Shown: positions 19,308 to 28,090, numbered from the stretch's first letter. The stretch: 64,000 nucleotides of DNA from Mycolicibacterium wolinskyi (GCF_002101965.1 NZ_LQQA01000013.1:310001-374000); one strand, 5' to 3'. The notes: generated by a model from the sequence alone, not told the origin. Numbers and translations are program-made.

Positions 19308-19874
19308 TCAGCGGCAATACGAGCGCGTGGCGTAGGCCAACGCGGGTTGATAGACCGCGTCCAGCGCCCGCGCGGTCACCACACTTCGTATGGCGCTGTC
19401 CACGTCGGCTTCACACGCCGGTGACCCCAGCACGTCCCACTGGGCGGCCATCTCGTGGACCATGACCTGATTCAGGCGGTCGATCGTTTTCCTCGTATCG
19501 GCCAACTCCGGCGCCGTGGCGGGCGCCGCACCAGGGTCGAGCTTCCATTGCGCGAACCGGGTGTGCTCGACCGACACCGTCGCATCGATCTGATTGCGGA
19601 AGACCGCACCGACATAGGCGGGATCGATGTGATCTGACCGCGCCATCGCGGTCACGGAATCGATGACTTGCTGCTCGCGTGCGGGATCGTCGATCGGACC
19701 GCCCGTCTTGAATTTGTAGGCGGCCACCTGGTCCGCGGTTTGCAGACGTTGGGCCGCCGCGTCGACCAACGGGACCAGCGGGCTCTGAGGTTCGGTGGCG
19801 GCCGTCGGAGCGGCCGCGACGGTGAGGGCGGCGAATGCGGAGACAGCAGCCACGGTTCGCATCCCGACCGGCAC
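19308..19874 (-). CDS. Secreted chorismate mutase (AroQ-gamma type)
   Basis: 188 residues from GTG 19874 (ribosome site GGAAGGAG 8 bases upstream); an ATG at 19862 is also possible. A signal peptide ends around ATAATEP, giving a mature all-helical protein: LVDAAAQRLQTADQVAAYKF with arginine and lysine active-site residues, PAREQQVI, and a disulphide pair (SPACEAD and YCR at the end). It converts chorismate to prephenate outside the cytoplasm in homologues such as M. tuberculosis Rv1885c, where its purpose is unclear. It is immediately followed upstream by the exported glycosyl hydrolase gene. Confidence 0.93.
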   Translation of the reverse strand: MPVGMRTVAAVSAFAALTVAAAPTAATEPQSPLVPLVDAAAQRLQTADQVAAYKFKTGGPIDDPAREQQVIDSVTAMARSDHIDPAYVGAVFRNQIDATVSVEHTRFAQWKLDPGAAPATAPELADTRKTIDRLNQVMVHEMAAQWDVLGSPACEADVDSAIRSVVTARALDAVYQPALAYATRSYCR

Positions 19875-19931
19875 TTTCGGCACTCCTTCCACAGCGCGGG
19901 CACAGCCCACAAACCAATCTAACGAAACGAC

Positions 19932-21110
19932 TCACCGCAGAAGCTCACGGCCGGTCAGTTCCCGCACCGTCTGAATCTCATGGTCCCGATAGGGCCTGCC
20001 GTCGGCGTGGAAGAGGTCGTGGAACCACACTTTGGGCGGGGCGGGGTATGGCCGGTCCCAAGAGTCCCACGGTAGGTAGGTCTGCGTCTTGCCGGCCACC
20101 AGGCCCCAGCTGTACGCACCGACGTTGTGTCGCTTGGCGATCGGCAAGATGCCTTCGATCGTGCTGCCCAGGCCCCTGGCCAGGTATTCGGTGCACAGGA
20201 CGGGCCGCCCGAGCGACGCAAGTTCGGCGATCCGCCTCTCGAAATCCGGCGGCTTGGCGTAACTGTGGAAGGTGACCACGTCGGAGTTGTCCAACTGGAT
20301 TTTGGCAATAGCACTGCGGCGCTGCGGATCCCGCCATTCCCCGTGCCACACGCCGCTCGTGAGCGGCTGCACCGGGTCGACAGTCCGGGCCCACCGGAAC
20401 ACCTGGGGCAACAGATCTGCGACCAGTTCCTGCTTGTTCTTGAGTTCGACGGCACGGTAGACGCGCGCGGGGTTGTCGGGTTCGTTCCACAGGTCCCAAC
20501 CCAGAATCCGGTCGTCGTTGCGGAACTGGCTCATCACACCGACGACGTAGTCACGTAGTCCGGTGTGGCTGCGACCGTCGAGATGCTCGGCGCCCGGGCT
20601 CTGCACCCACCCGGAGTTGTGCACACCCGGTCTCGGCCTGCGCTGTCGGCCGGGCTTGGGCAATGGGTCCCAGCAGGAATCGAACAGCACTAGCAGTGGT
20701 TTGATACCTCGACTGGCGGCGATGGCGACGAACTGCGCGAGCCGGTCTTGAAAGCCCGAGCGGTCCTGCGCCCACAGCTGATCGTGGAGGAAAACCCGGA
20801 CGGTGTTGAAACCCATGAGCCTGGCGAGACGCAACTCGCCGTCGATGCGTTGCGGGTCATACGTGGCGGATTGAAACATCTCGAGCTGGTTGACGGCGTT
20901 GGCGGCGATGTAGTTGGAGCCGACCAGCCAGCCCTGCGCCCGATACCAGCGATTGGCCCGCTCGGCCGGCCATCGACCCGGCTCGGCACCCGCGCGGGGT
21001 GCCTCGATCAGAGCCGCTGTCGCCGTCGCAGCCAGCGGCAGCTTGAGTGCGGTGCGCCGCGCCACGCTCCAGCCGCAACGCCGCCGAGGCTCGTTCGTCT
21101 TGCGAAACAA
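19932..21110 (-). CDS. Tat-exported cellulase-family glycosyl hydrolase (TIM-barrel, GH5-like)
   Basis: 392 residues from TTG 21110 with AAGGA 8 bases upstream. A Tat-type signal (RRTALKLPLAATATAA, residues 19-34) precedes a (beta/alpha)8 glycosidase. The acid/base is E210 in WDLWNEPD and the nucleophile E308 in VLCTEYLAR, with strand-2 motif NTVRVFLHD typical of clan GH-A. Homologues are called cellulase-family glycosylhydrolases; the real substrate is unknown and might be a mycobacterial envelope glycan. It lies directly upstream of the secreted chorismate mutase gene on the same strand. Confidence 0.9.
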   Translation of the reverse strand: MFRKTNEPRRRCGWSVARRTALKLPLAATATAALIEAPRAGAEPGRWPAERANRWYRAQGWLVGSNYIAANAVNQLEMFQSATYDPQRIDGELRLARLMGFNTVRVFLHDQLWAQDRSGFQDRLAQFVAIAASRGIKPLLVLFDSCWDPLPKPGRQRRPRPGVHNSGWVQSPGAEHLDGRSHTGLRDYVVGVMSQFRNDDRILGWDLWNEPDNPARVYRAVELKNKQELVADLLPQVFRWARTVDPVQPLTSGVWHGEWRDPQRRSAIAKIQLDNSDVVTFHSYAKPPDFERRIAELASLGRPVLCTEYLARGLGSTIEGILPIAKRHNVGAYSWGLVAGKTQTYLPWDSWDRPYPAPPKVWFHDLFHADGRPYRDHEIQTVRELTGRELLR

Positions 21111-21196
21111 ATTGCCGTCCTTTGCGATTCGGGTTCAGTTCACCTTTGCGGTGTACCCGACTCGCATCCACCCGCAACAACTCTTGCCGGTGAATG

Positions 21197-22774
21197 TCAG
21201 CCGACGGCTGACGGGGAGGGTTCGGCCGAGCCGCCCTGCGGCTCGCGCGCCGTCATCAACCGCGCGATTTCCTGCCGGTCGGCCGCTGACGGCAGACCCA
21301 TGTCCGGCGTGTAGCCGTAGACCTCGTACAACGGTGTCGAACCAGTTCGGCCGTCGAGGATTTCGACCGAGTCGGCCCCGATCAGGCCGGGATGCTCGAC
21401 ACCGCACGCCTCGGCCACCTTGACCAGGTCGCGCCGCAGCGTCTTGATGTAATTCGCGACGCGCACGGCCTTCTCGTCCGGTACCAGGCCACGGGCCAGC
21501 CACGCGTTCTGGGTCGCGACTCCGGTAGGACACGTGTCGGTATGACACTTCTGTGCCTGAATGCAGCCCACCGCGAGCATCGCCTCGCGAGCGACGTTGA
21601 TCATGTCGCAACCGAGCGCGAATCCCACCACCGCATTGTCGGGGAGGCCGAGCTTGCCGCCGCCGATGAAGGTGACCTGCTCGTGCAGACCCCGCTCGGC
21701 GAACGTGCGGTACACACGCGCGAAGCCGAGCTGGAACGGCAGCGAGACGGTGTCGGTGAAGATCAACGGTGCGGCGCCGGTACCGCCTTCACCGCCGTCG
21801 ATGGTCACGAAGTCCACCCCGCGGTTCGTGCCCCGCATGAGATCGGTGAGCTCGTACCAGAATTCGAGATCACCGACTGCCGATTTGATACCGACCGGCA
21901 AACCCGTTTCGGCGGCCAGTAGTTCCACCCAGTCGAGCAGGCTGTCGGTGTCGGAGAACTCGGCGTGCCGTGACGGGCTCACACAGTCGCGCCCGGCGGG
22001 GACACCGCGGGCCGCGGCGATCTCACTCGACACCTTGGCTGCCGGCAACAGCCCGCCGAGGCTGGGTTTCGCCCCCTGGCTGAGCTTGATCTCCAGAGCC
22101 CGCACCGGCGCATCCGCCACGATCTCTTTGAGCCGGTCCAGATCGAACCGCCCCTCGGCGTCACGGCACCCGAAATACGCGGTGCCGATCTGGAAGATCA
22201 GCTCACCACCGTGTCGGTGGTAGCGCGATATGCCCCCTTCGCCGGTGTTGTGCAGGCAGTCGGCCGCCGCGGCGCCCCGGTTGAGGGCCTCGACCGCGTT
22301 ACCCGACAGCGACCCGAAACTCATCGCCGAGATGTTCACCACCGACTTCGGGCGGAATGCCTTCGGCCGGCCCCTGGCGGCGCCGATCACCTTGGCGCAC
22401 GGCAGGTTCACCTCGTGCCCGGCCTTCGGAGCCGACGGCGGAACCGCACGCCCGAACGTCCGGTGTTTGATGATCGGATATCCGGCCGTGTACTCGATGT
22501 CGTTGTCGGTGCCGAAGCCGAAATAGTTGTTCTCCAACTTCGCCGAGGCGTACACCCACCGCCGCTGGTCGCGGGTGAAGGGCCGCTCCTCGTTGTTGGC
22601 CGCGACGATGTACTGCCGTAGCTCGGGGCCGATGGCTTCGATCAGGTAGCGGCCATGTCCGACGAGAGGAAAGTTGCGCAGTATCGCGTGTTTACGTTGG
22701 AAGGCGTCGCGTACGGCGAGCGCGGCCGCTGCCGACGCAGCCGCGGCCGCAACCGCACGGAAAGGGCTGATCAT
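21197..22774 (-). CDS. FMN-binding glutamate synthase family protein
   Basis: 525 residues from ATG 22774. One N-terminal hydrophobic stretch is followed by a GltB-central/FMN-binding TIM barrel: MSFGSLSGNAVEALNRGA, EGGISRYHRHGGELIFQIG, ISP-type PSRHAEFSDTDSLL and DGGEGGTGAAP, and the cysteine cluster AVGCIQAQKCHTDTCPTGVATQ that binds the 3Fe-4S centre in glutamate synthases. No amidotransferase domain is present. Such stand-alone proteins probably oxidise or reduce an unknown substrate with FMN and Fe-S. Upstream frame extensions to 22972 have no start signal. Confidence 0.93.
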   Translation of the reverse strand: MISPFRAVAAAAASAAAALAVRDAFQRKHAILRNFPLVGHGRYLIEAIGPELRQYIVAANNEERPFTRDQRRWVYASAKLENNYFGFGTDNDIEYTAGYPIIKHRTFGRAVPPSAPKAGHEVNLPCAKVIGAARGRPKAFRPKSVVNISAMSFGSLSGNAVEALNRGAAAADCLHNTGEGGISRYHRHGGELIFQIGTAYFGCRDAEGRFDLDRLKEIVADAPVRALEIKLSQGAKPSLGGLLPAAKVSSEIAAARGVPAGRDCVSPSRHAEFSDTDSLLDWVELLAAETGLPVGIKSAVGDLEFWYELTDLMRGTNRGVDFVTIDGGEGGTGAAPLIFTDTVSLPFQLGFARVYRTFAERGLHEQVTFIGGGKLGLPDNAVVGFALGCDMINVAREAMLAVGCIQAQKCHTDTCPTGVATQNAWLARGLVPDEKAVRVANYIKTLRRDLVKVAEACGVEHPGLIGADSVEILDGRTGSTPLYEVYGYTPDMGLPSAADRQEIARLMTAREPQGGSAEPSPSAVG

Positions 22775-22919
22775 GCCGTGAGAGTTTCCGTGCGACCGCA
22801 CGGCGAAACCCTGCCGAAGCGGTTCGCGCGGGGCGCCTACACACTGCTGGAGTTCGGCTGATTCGAGCCACCTGGACCCGTAATGCTTACTGTGGGCGCC
22901 TCCGGTATACGGTCCTGCC

Positions 22920-23759
22920 ATGACTTCTGTGGCGTTGATAACCGGTGGCGCAGGTGGCATGGGTGTGGCCACGGCGAAGATCGTCGGACGAGATCATGCG
23001 GTCGTCCTGTGCGACGTGCGGCAGGACCGGCTTGACTCCGCCGTCGCCACCCTCGCCGACCTCGGGATCTCCGCGACGGCCGTCAACTGTGACGTGACCG
23101 ACCGGCAGGCGGTCGACCGGCTCTTCGGCACGGCCGCCGAGCTCGGGCCGGTCACCGCGGTGATCCACGCCGCCGGCGTGAGTCCCAGCATGGGCGATGC
23201 CGCCTACGTCATGCGGACCAACGCGCTCGGCACGCTCAACGTCAACGAAGCGTTCTACGAGAATGCCGGCGAAGGGTCGGCGATCGTCAATGTGGCGTCG
23301 ATGGCCTCGCACATGCTGCCGGACGAAATCGTTCCGGCCGAGCACTTCCCGCTGGCGCTCGACGATCCCGACGCCTTCGCGAAGACCCTGCTCGCGACCT
23401 GCGACATGGCACCCGAAGCGGCTCGTTCCGGCTTCGCCTACGCGCTCAGCAAGACCTTCGTTCGCTGGTACAGCAGTTCACAGGCTGAGCGGTTCAACGG
23501 CCGGGGCCTGCGCATCGTGTCAGTCTCCCCCGGCTCTGTCGACACCGAGATGGGCAGGCTCGAAGAGCAGGCCGGCGCCGGTGCGATGGTGGCCGACGCC
23601 GCGGTTCCGCGTTGGGGCAAGCCCGAGGAGATGGCCGAATTGTTCGCGTTCTGCGTCAGTGCCAAGGCCGGGTACCTGACCGGCACCGACATCCTCAACG
23701 ACGGTGGCGTGGTGGCGTCGATGCGCGAGCGCGCCAGGGTGGCCGCCGCCAAGAGATAG
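22920..23759 (+). CDS. Short-chain dehydrogenase/reductase
   Basis: 279 residues. Cofactor loop TGGAGGMG, NNAG-equivalent HAAGVSPS, serine in VNVASMASHM and catalytic YALSK (YxxxK) define a classical SDR. The insert around FAKTLLATCDMAPEAARSGFAYALSK is characteristic of the 3-alpha-hydroxysteroid or hydroxy-acid type SDRs seen in mycobacteria. It is divergent from the glutamate-synthase-like gene. The substrate is unassigned. Confidence 0.92.
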   Translation: MTSVALITGGAGGMGVATAKIVGRDHAVVLCDVRQDRLDSAVATLADLGISATAVNCDVTDRQAVDRLFGTAAELGPVTAVIHAAGVSPSMGDAAYVMRTNALGTLNVNEAFYENAGEGSAIVNVASMASHMLPDEIVPAEHFPLALDDPDAFAKTLLATCDMAPEAARSGFAYALSKTFVRWYSSSQAERFNGRGLRIVSVSPGSVDTEMGRLEEQAGAGAMVADAAVPRWGKPEEMAELFAFCVSAKAGYLTGTDILNDGGVVASMRERARVAAAKR

Positions 23760-23826
23760 CGACGTTCTCGGTATCGGATCGTTATGACGGTTTATCTCAA
23801 TCGTCACATGGGTAACTTTAGTAACA

Positions 23827-23842
23827 GCGGGGGCGCCCCCGC
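23827..23842. repeat. 16-bp perfect GC palindrome upstream of the hypothetical gene
   Basis: GCGGGGGCGCCCCCGC reads the same on both strands. It lies in the 121-base gap after the SDR and 38 bases before the next ATG, beside a direct GTAAC-TTTA-GTAAC repeat. It could end the SDR transcript, occlude translation of the next gene, or bind a dimeric protein; the sequence does not decide. Confidence 0.6.
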
Positions 23843-23880
23843 GATCTGACACCGAAGAAAGAGTCGAATGGAACAACACC

Positions 23881-24414
23881 ATGAACACAGTCCTGTACTT
23901 CAGCGCCGACGGCGCCGTATATGAGACCCGCGCCTACACGACCGCCGACATCGACAAGCTCGTCGAGGATCAAGGCCTCCAGTGCTTGACGAGCACCGAC
24001 CGCCAGTTCGACTTCTGGTTCAGCCCGGCCACCCGCGGGTGCCAGCACCGGGCCAACCGGCGCGCCACCGAGTTACTCCTGGCGACAACCACTTTCACGG
24101 CGAAGTCGGTGCCGCTGCTGCGGGGCTGCGTCGTCGTCGCCACCCATGACGCCGACGGCGACCTCGACGGCCTGAGTTGGCAACAGCTCGATCTCCTCGT
24201 GCGCAAGAGCCAGTCCCTGACCAAGCACGACGCGCGCGTCCTCGACCGGCGGATCGCCCGTGACGCCCGTCGCGACCGGCGACACACCGCGACTCGCCAA
24301 GGCGCTGACCGTTCGCGCCGCCGGGTCGCACTCGGAGTCAGACTCCGCGAGGCATACTCCATCGACTACCACGTCACCGACCTCCTACGTCGAGCACAAC
24401 AACGATCCCGCTGA
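23881..24414 (+). CDS. Hypothetical protein, basic C terminus
   Basis: 177 residues, unrecognised. The first 120 residues form a mixed alpha/beta domain (MNTVLYFSADGAVYETRAYT; YTTADIDKLVEDQGLQCL), and the last 60 are very basic (ARDARRDRRHTATRQGADRS), as in nucleic-acid-binding tails. Its codon use is normal for the window. It ends at a strong bidirectional hairpin terminator. Function unknown. Confidence 0.7.
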   Translation: MNTVLYFSADGAVYETRAYTTADIDKLVEDQGLQCLTSTDRQFDFWFSPATRGCQHRANRRATELLLATTTFTAKSVPLLRGCVVVATHDADGDLDGLSWQQLDLLVRKSQSLTKHDARVLDRRIARDARRDRRHTATRQGADRSRRRVALGVRLREAYSIDYHVTDLLRRAQQRSR

Positions 24415-24500
24415 CGGGGACTGTCTGATTAACGGTGGATCCGGACCTTGGTATTTGGTTGACGATCGATCCGTCGTGGACGGCGGCTTGGGCCGACCCC

Positions 24501-24529
24501 GTGCCCCTGCCCAGATTGAGCAGGGGCAC
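24501..24529. terminator. Hairpin terminator between convergent genes
   Basis: A perfect 10-bp stem, GTGCCCCTGC (24501-24510) and GCAGGGGCAC (24520-24529), with a 9-base loop. It lies between the end of the plus-strand hypothetical gene and the end of the minus-strand DUF1254 gene, so it could serve both. There is no long T tract, which is normal for high-GC actinobacteria. Confidence 0.75.
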
Positions 24530-24546
24530 AGCGGGTTTCGGATCGG

Positions 24547-25965
24547 CTAGCTCTTGACGGCCTTGGGTGCTTTCCAGGTGCCGTCAAGGGCTTCTTGTTT
24601 CGGCCAGTACAGCCGCAGGATGATCGAGAACGGGCCACCAGGCGCGGGTAGCCAGTTGGCCTCCTTGTCAGGTCCGGGCGATTGGTTCTGCACGTAGATG
24701 GTGATGCCGCCGTCGGGATCTTTGATCAAGCTAGGCTCCATCGGCGAGTTGATCAGATACCGGTTGATCGGATTTTCCACCAGCAGACTTTGCGGCATCT
24801 TGTACATCGTCATCGACCAGAACGAGTGGACCGGCGGCAGCTGCCCGGGGCCGAACCGCACCGTGTAGCGGTTTCCGTCCGCGCCAGTTAGCGCAGCCCC
24901 GGTGGAGTCGGTAGCTATCACCGGGTAGATCGCCTCAGCCGCGGTGTTGCCGTAAATGCCAAGAACCGCGCCGGCCATCCGGTACAGGTAGTTGTTCTTC
25001 AGATCCTGGCGGGTGCCGAACAGATCAGCCGAGGTCGCTGCGCCGGTGTCGAGCTTGTCCTTCTGGAATGCGGTCAACTCAGCCCACGCATCGGCCATCC
25101 CGTCCTTGATCGCCTGCACGGTTTCGGAGCTCATGGCGTCGGGGTCGAAGTCGCGGTCGGGGCCGATGCCGATGGTGGCGAACTTCTCGCGCAGCTGGGT
25201 CTCGTCGGGCAGCACCGGGACGTACTTCAAGACGAAGTTGAGCACCTTGAAGAAGTCCGGCGAGGTCTTTTGATCCCCCGGTGACAGCGGAGGGTAGAAA
25301 TCGACCGGCGCGGCGGTCGCCGCGGCCTGCCCCAGCAGCGCCGAAAGCGGCTCGACGGTGTAGCCGTCCTGGATCTTCTTGACATTGGTGATGTCGGCGG
25401 GGTTGAACAACTGGGTGCGGTAGATGACCAGCGCGAAATCGGTGTCCGACCGGATCACTTCGTCGATGCCCGCGGGCTTGTCACCGGTCCAGCCCGGCCC
25501 CGCCAGCAGGTACTTGCCGCCGCCGTTGCCGGTGGTGCGGCTGCCCACGTAGGCGAAGTTGTAGGTGTAGCCATCGACGAACTGCAACGAGTAGTAGCGG
25601 CCGCGCTCGATCGGCGGCACGGTCAGCACCAGGGGCTCGGCCCGCAGATCTGCACCCAGCATGGTGTAGGGGGTGTCGGAGTTGGGGGTCTGGATGGTGG
25701 TGTCGGCGGGGGTGTAAACCCGGGCGATGCTGTGGGTCTGGTTGAACGAGCCCTTGTACTGCGGGTTGGTCGGGTCGGCGAAATAGGCGTACTGAATACG
25801 GTAATTGTCCACCATCGGATAGCCGTAAATGTAGGCCTCCTTGACGATCTCGCGTACCTGCTGCGGCGTTGGCGCCGAATTGCTCACCGCCTCTTCAGAT
25901 TTGCCGCCGCAGCCCACCGTCGTAGCCATCAACGCCACCACCAAACCCCACGTCCAGAACTTCAC
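24547..25965 (-). CDS. DUF1254/DUF1214 domain lipoprotein
   Basis: 472 residues. A lipoprotein signal ends at a lipobox (ATTVGC, cysteine 19), so the protein is attached outside the membrane. The DUF1254 N-terminal domain (EAYIYGYPMVDNYRIQYAYF, QTPNSDTPYTMLGADLRAEP, DGYTYNFAYVGSR) and C-terminal DUF1214 domain (YTVRFGPGQLPPVHSFWSMTMY) are both recognisable. These proteins are widespread and functionally undefined. The neighbours (a small exported protein and an AraC regulator) do not indicate a role. Good ATG start at 25965. Confidence 0.93.
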   Translation of the reverse strand: MKFWTWGLVVALMATTVGCGGKSEEAVSNSAPTPQQVREIVKEAYIYGYPMVDNYRIQYAYFADPTNPQYKGSFNQTHSIARVYTPADTTIQTPNSDTPYTMLGADLRAEPLVLTVPPIERGRYYSLQFVDGYTYNFAYVGSRTTGNGGGKYLLAGPGWTGDKPAGIDEVIRSDTDFALVIYRTQLFNPADITNVKKIQDGYTVEPLSALLGQAAATAAPVDFYPPLSPGDQKTSPDFFKVLNFVLKYVPVLPDETQLREKFATIGIGPDRDFDPDAMSSETVQAIKDGMADAWAELTAFQKDKLDTGAATSADLFGTRQDLKNNYLYRMAGAVLGIYGNTAAEAIYPVIATDSTGAALTGADGNRYTVRFGPGQLPPVHSFWSMTMYKMPQSLLVENPINRYLINSPMEPSLIKDPDGGITIYVQNQSPGPDKEANWLPAPGGPFSIILRLYWPKQEALDGTWKAPKAVKS

Positions 25966-26041
25966 TTATTCCCTTCCACGTCATCGCCAATCCCGCCGGA
26001 CACGGCCTTCACGGTGTGCCACGCACGCCCGGATACGGTGA

Positions 26042-26332
26042 TCAGCACGGCTGCCCGGGCGGGGTGTAGTACGGCACCCCTTCGACCGTGTGACAGGGGA
26101 TCTCCCCGGGGAAGTACGGGACGGCCGACGACTCGACGGCCGCCCCGGCGGCCACACCGCCCGCGATGGCCGCGCCGGTGGCGATGTGCGCGATCGGGGC
26201 ACCGCAGCCCTCAACACCGACGAAGCGGCCGTGGGCGCCGGCGCAGATCTCCGCTGCCGCGGTGGGCGCGACGGCCACCGGTGCCAACGCCAAACCTGTT
26301 GCGGCTACCACTATCCCGACATGTTTGTGCAT
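26042..26332 (-). CDS. Small exported alanine/glycine-rich protein
   Basis: 96 residues from ATG 26332 with an AAGGAGAG ribosome site 7 bases upstream. A signal peptide (1-27, ending PTAAAE) leads to a secreted protein with four cysteines (C30, C43, C80, C96) likely paired in disulphides, a small glycine/alanine-rich hydrophobic middle, and a proline-rich C terminus (YYTPPGQPC). No domain recognised. It sits 76 bases upstream of the DUF1254 lipoprotein gene on the same strand. Confidence 0.8.
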   Translation of the reverse strand: MHKHVGIVVAATGLALAPVAVAPTAAAEICAGAHGRFVGVEGCGAPIAHIATGAAIAGGVAAGAAVESSAVPYFPGEIPCHTVEGVPYYTPPGQPC

Positions 26333-26417
26333 GAATGTTCTCTCCTTGTCACTGGATCGCTCGGTATGAAGTGCTCGGGGATTGCCAGGCTGGGTCGTCA
26401 CACCCATCTCTTCGTCG

Positions 26418-26760
26418 TTACGGCGCGCTGCGCCGGGCCGTGGCAGCAGGCTTGCGGCGCAGCAGATGAACGAGCGCACGCAGAGTGCCGCGCACCGCGT
26501 AGACGTCGGCGATCACTGATCGGGGCGCGCATCGATGACCTGATCACCGCCGACCAGCGGGGCCGTGAGCTGCGGCAGGCCATCTGCGACATCGCCGTAC
26601 GGCGCTGCACCTTGCCCTCGGCGATGCGGACGAGCATGTCGAGATCGGCCTTGATCACCGCCCGCACATCGGGGCCTTTCAGATTTCCGGCGACGGCGCC
26701 CAGCAGCGCACCGCCAGCGATCGGCGCGGCGCCCAAAGCGATCTCGGCGATTCCGGGCAC
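26418..26760 (-). pseudogene. Broken small-protein gene with an apparently inverted internal segment
   Basis: From GTG 26760 (GGAGG 10 bases upstream) a convincing N terminus runs about 56 codons: MPGIAEIALGAAPIAG, then KGPDVRAVIKADLDMLVR. After that the frame becomes junk-like. On the opposite strand, 26516-26590 reads IGARIDDLITADQRGREL, which looks like the expected middle of the same protein. The C terminus (IADVYAVRGTLRALVHLL to TAA at 26418) is again on the minus strand in a second frame. Reversing 26514-26590 joins middle and C terminus exactly in frame; the left join then needs a one-base loss, perhaps in the GGGG at 26522-26525. The resemblance to a mycobacterial family is from memory. 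Confidence 0.55.
26507..26597. repeat. 7-bp inverted repeat bounding the apparent inversion
   Basis: CGGCGAT at 26507-26513 and its reverse complement ATCGCCG at 26591-26597 flank 77 bases. These arms mark the limits at which reversing the intervening DNA restores a continuous protein-like reading. The arms are short, so a replication template switch or similar error is more likely than a site-specific recombinase. Confidence 0.55.
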
Positions 26761-26908
26761 AGCGTTGCTGCCTCCTCACGACCGTTGCGCCCCACCACGA
26801 TCGGATCGGCCACAAACGACAAGCGGTCCCCCGACCGAGCCTTCACTCTGCACGACGCGGTGCGCGTTCGTCTTGACTTCGCTGGACGCATTCTTGACGA
26901 TTCTGGAC

Positions 26909-27931
26909 ATGCACCTGATCCGCGGCTCGTGCCTGACCGGATTCGACACACTCATCACGGCTCACGGCGGCGACCCGCGGGCACTGCTGACCCAGGCGAA
27001 CATCGATGCCAACGATGCCGGTCACCGCGACCGCTACATCCCACTGCGCAGCGCCATCGCCGCCGTCGAAACAGCCGCGGTCGTACTGAACATCGACGAC
27101 TTCGGACGCCAACTAGCGACGCGGCAGACCATCGACATCCTCGGCCCGGTCGGAGTCGCGGCCCGCACCGCAGCGACCGCCGCCGAGGCGTTCACGATCC
27201 TCGACGCCCACATGAACACCTACAGCGCCGGCGTCAGCGCCCGCATCACCCCCGACCCCGACGAGACCCTGTGCCGATTCGAATACGACTTCCTCCTGCA
27301 CCCTTCGCCGCCGCAAGCCCAGGCCATCGAACTAGCCCTCGGCGTCACCCTGCGGGTACTGCACCTGTTCCTCGGCACCACCTACCGGCCAGTGGCCGTC
27401 CATCTGCCCCATCCGGCGCTCGGAACCAAAACCGACTACCGCGCCTACTTCGGCTGCGAACCGCGCTTCAACGCCCCGATCTCCGGATTCACCCTGCGCC
27501 CAGACGATCTGCGGCGCCCCCTGCGCCACGACCCCCTAGCCCACCAGGTGGCCATGAGCTACCTGTCCAGCGCCGGCCGCCGCGAACGCGGGATCACCGA
27601 GCCCGTGCGCAGCATGATCCGCCAGCTGCTGCCCACCGGGCAATTGTCCGCCGCGGCGGTCGCCCGCCAATTCGACATCCACCCCAAGACCCTGCAACGG
27701 CGCCTCGTCGCGGAAGGCACCACCTTCCCGGAACTGGTCGACCACACCCGCCGCGAACTGGCCCACCGGCTGCTCACCGGCACCGACCTGCCGGTGTCCC
27801 AGGTGTCCCGCCAGCTCGGTTACGCCGAGCACAGCGTGTTCACCCGCGCTTGCAAACGCTGGTTCAACATGCCCCCCATCGCCTACCGCGCCCCTAGGTG
27901 TCAAAACGAAACTCACAGCGCCGCAACATAA
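26909..27931 (+). CDS. AraC family transcriptional regulator
   Basis: 340 residues from ATG 26909; the frame is open far upstream, but that region overlaps the broken minus-strand gene and has no start signal. The N-terminal domain is the arabinose_bd type (ILGPVGVAARTAATAAEAFTI, HMNTYSAGVSARI), and the C-terminal AraC HTH pair is clear: LSAAAVARQFDIHPKTLQRRL and VSQVSRQLGYAEHSVFTRACKRW. Family members of this layout respond to fatty acids or small hydrophobic ligands. Its target may be the divergent exported-protein/DUF1254 group, by position only. Confidence 0.9.
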   Translation: MHLIRGSCLTGFDTLITAHGGDPRALLTQANIDANDAGHRDRYIPLRSAIAAVETAAVVLNIDDFGRQLATRQTIDILGPVGVAARTAATAAEAFTILDAHMNTYSAGVSARITPDPDETLCRFEYDFLLHPSPPQAQAIELALGVTLRVLHLFLGTTYRPVAVHLPHPALGTKTDYRAYFGCEPRFNAPISGFTLRPDDLRRPLRHDPLAHQVAMSYLSSAGRRERGITEPVRSMIRQLLPTGQLSAAAVARQFDIHPKTLQRRLVAEGTTFPELVDHTRRELAHRLLTGTDLPVSQVSRQLGYAEHSVFTRACKRWFNMPPIAYRAPRCQNETHSAAT

Positions 27932-28090
27932 CTAAACCTGTCGCCTGGCACACGCCATCTGTCAACGCAGCGATCCCGTGGACACCGGCCTACCCCGTCG
28001 CAACACATGTGCTCAAACCCCACCGCACGTAGCCGCCGGTCCAGAAACGGGACGAGACCGAGCGGGACGCCGAGCTCGTCGCCAAGTGAC

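Noticed and set aside
26090..26908. Upstream extension of the AraC frame
   Set aside because: No start signal and no AraC homology. Part of it (26516-26590) reads protein-like, but that piece is better explained as the inverted middle of the minus-strand gene.
27932..28090. Possible remnant gene in the gap, with a plus-strand tail reading RDETERDAELVAK
   Set aside because: Only about 18 codons after an in-frame stop, with no homology or start. I see nothing supported in this 159-base gap.
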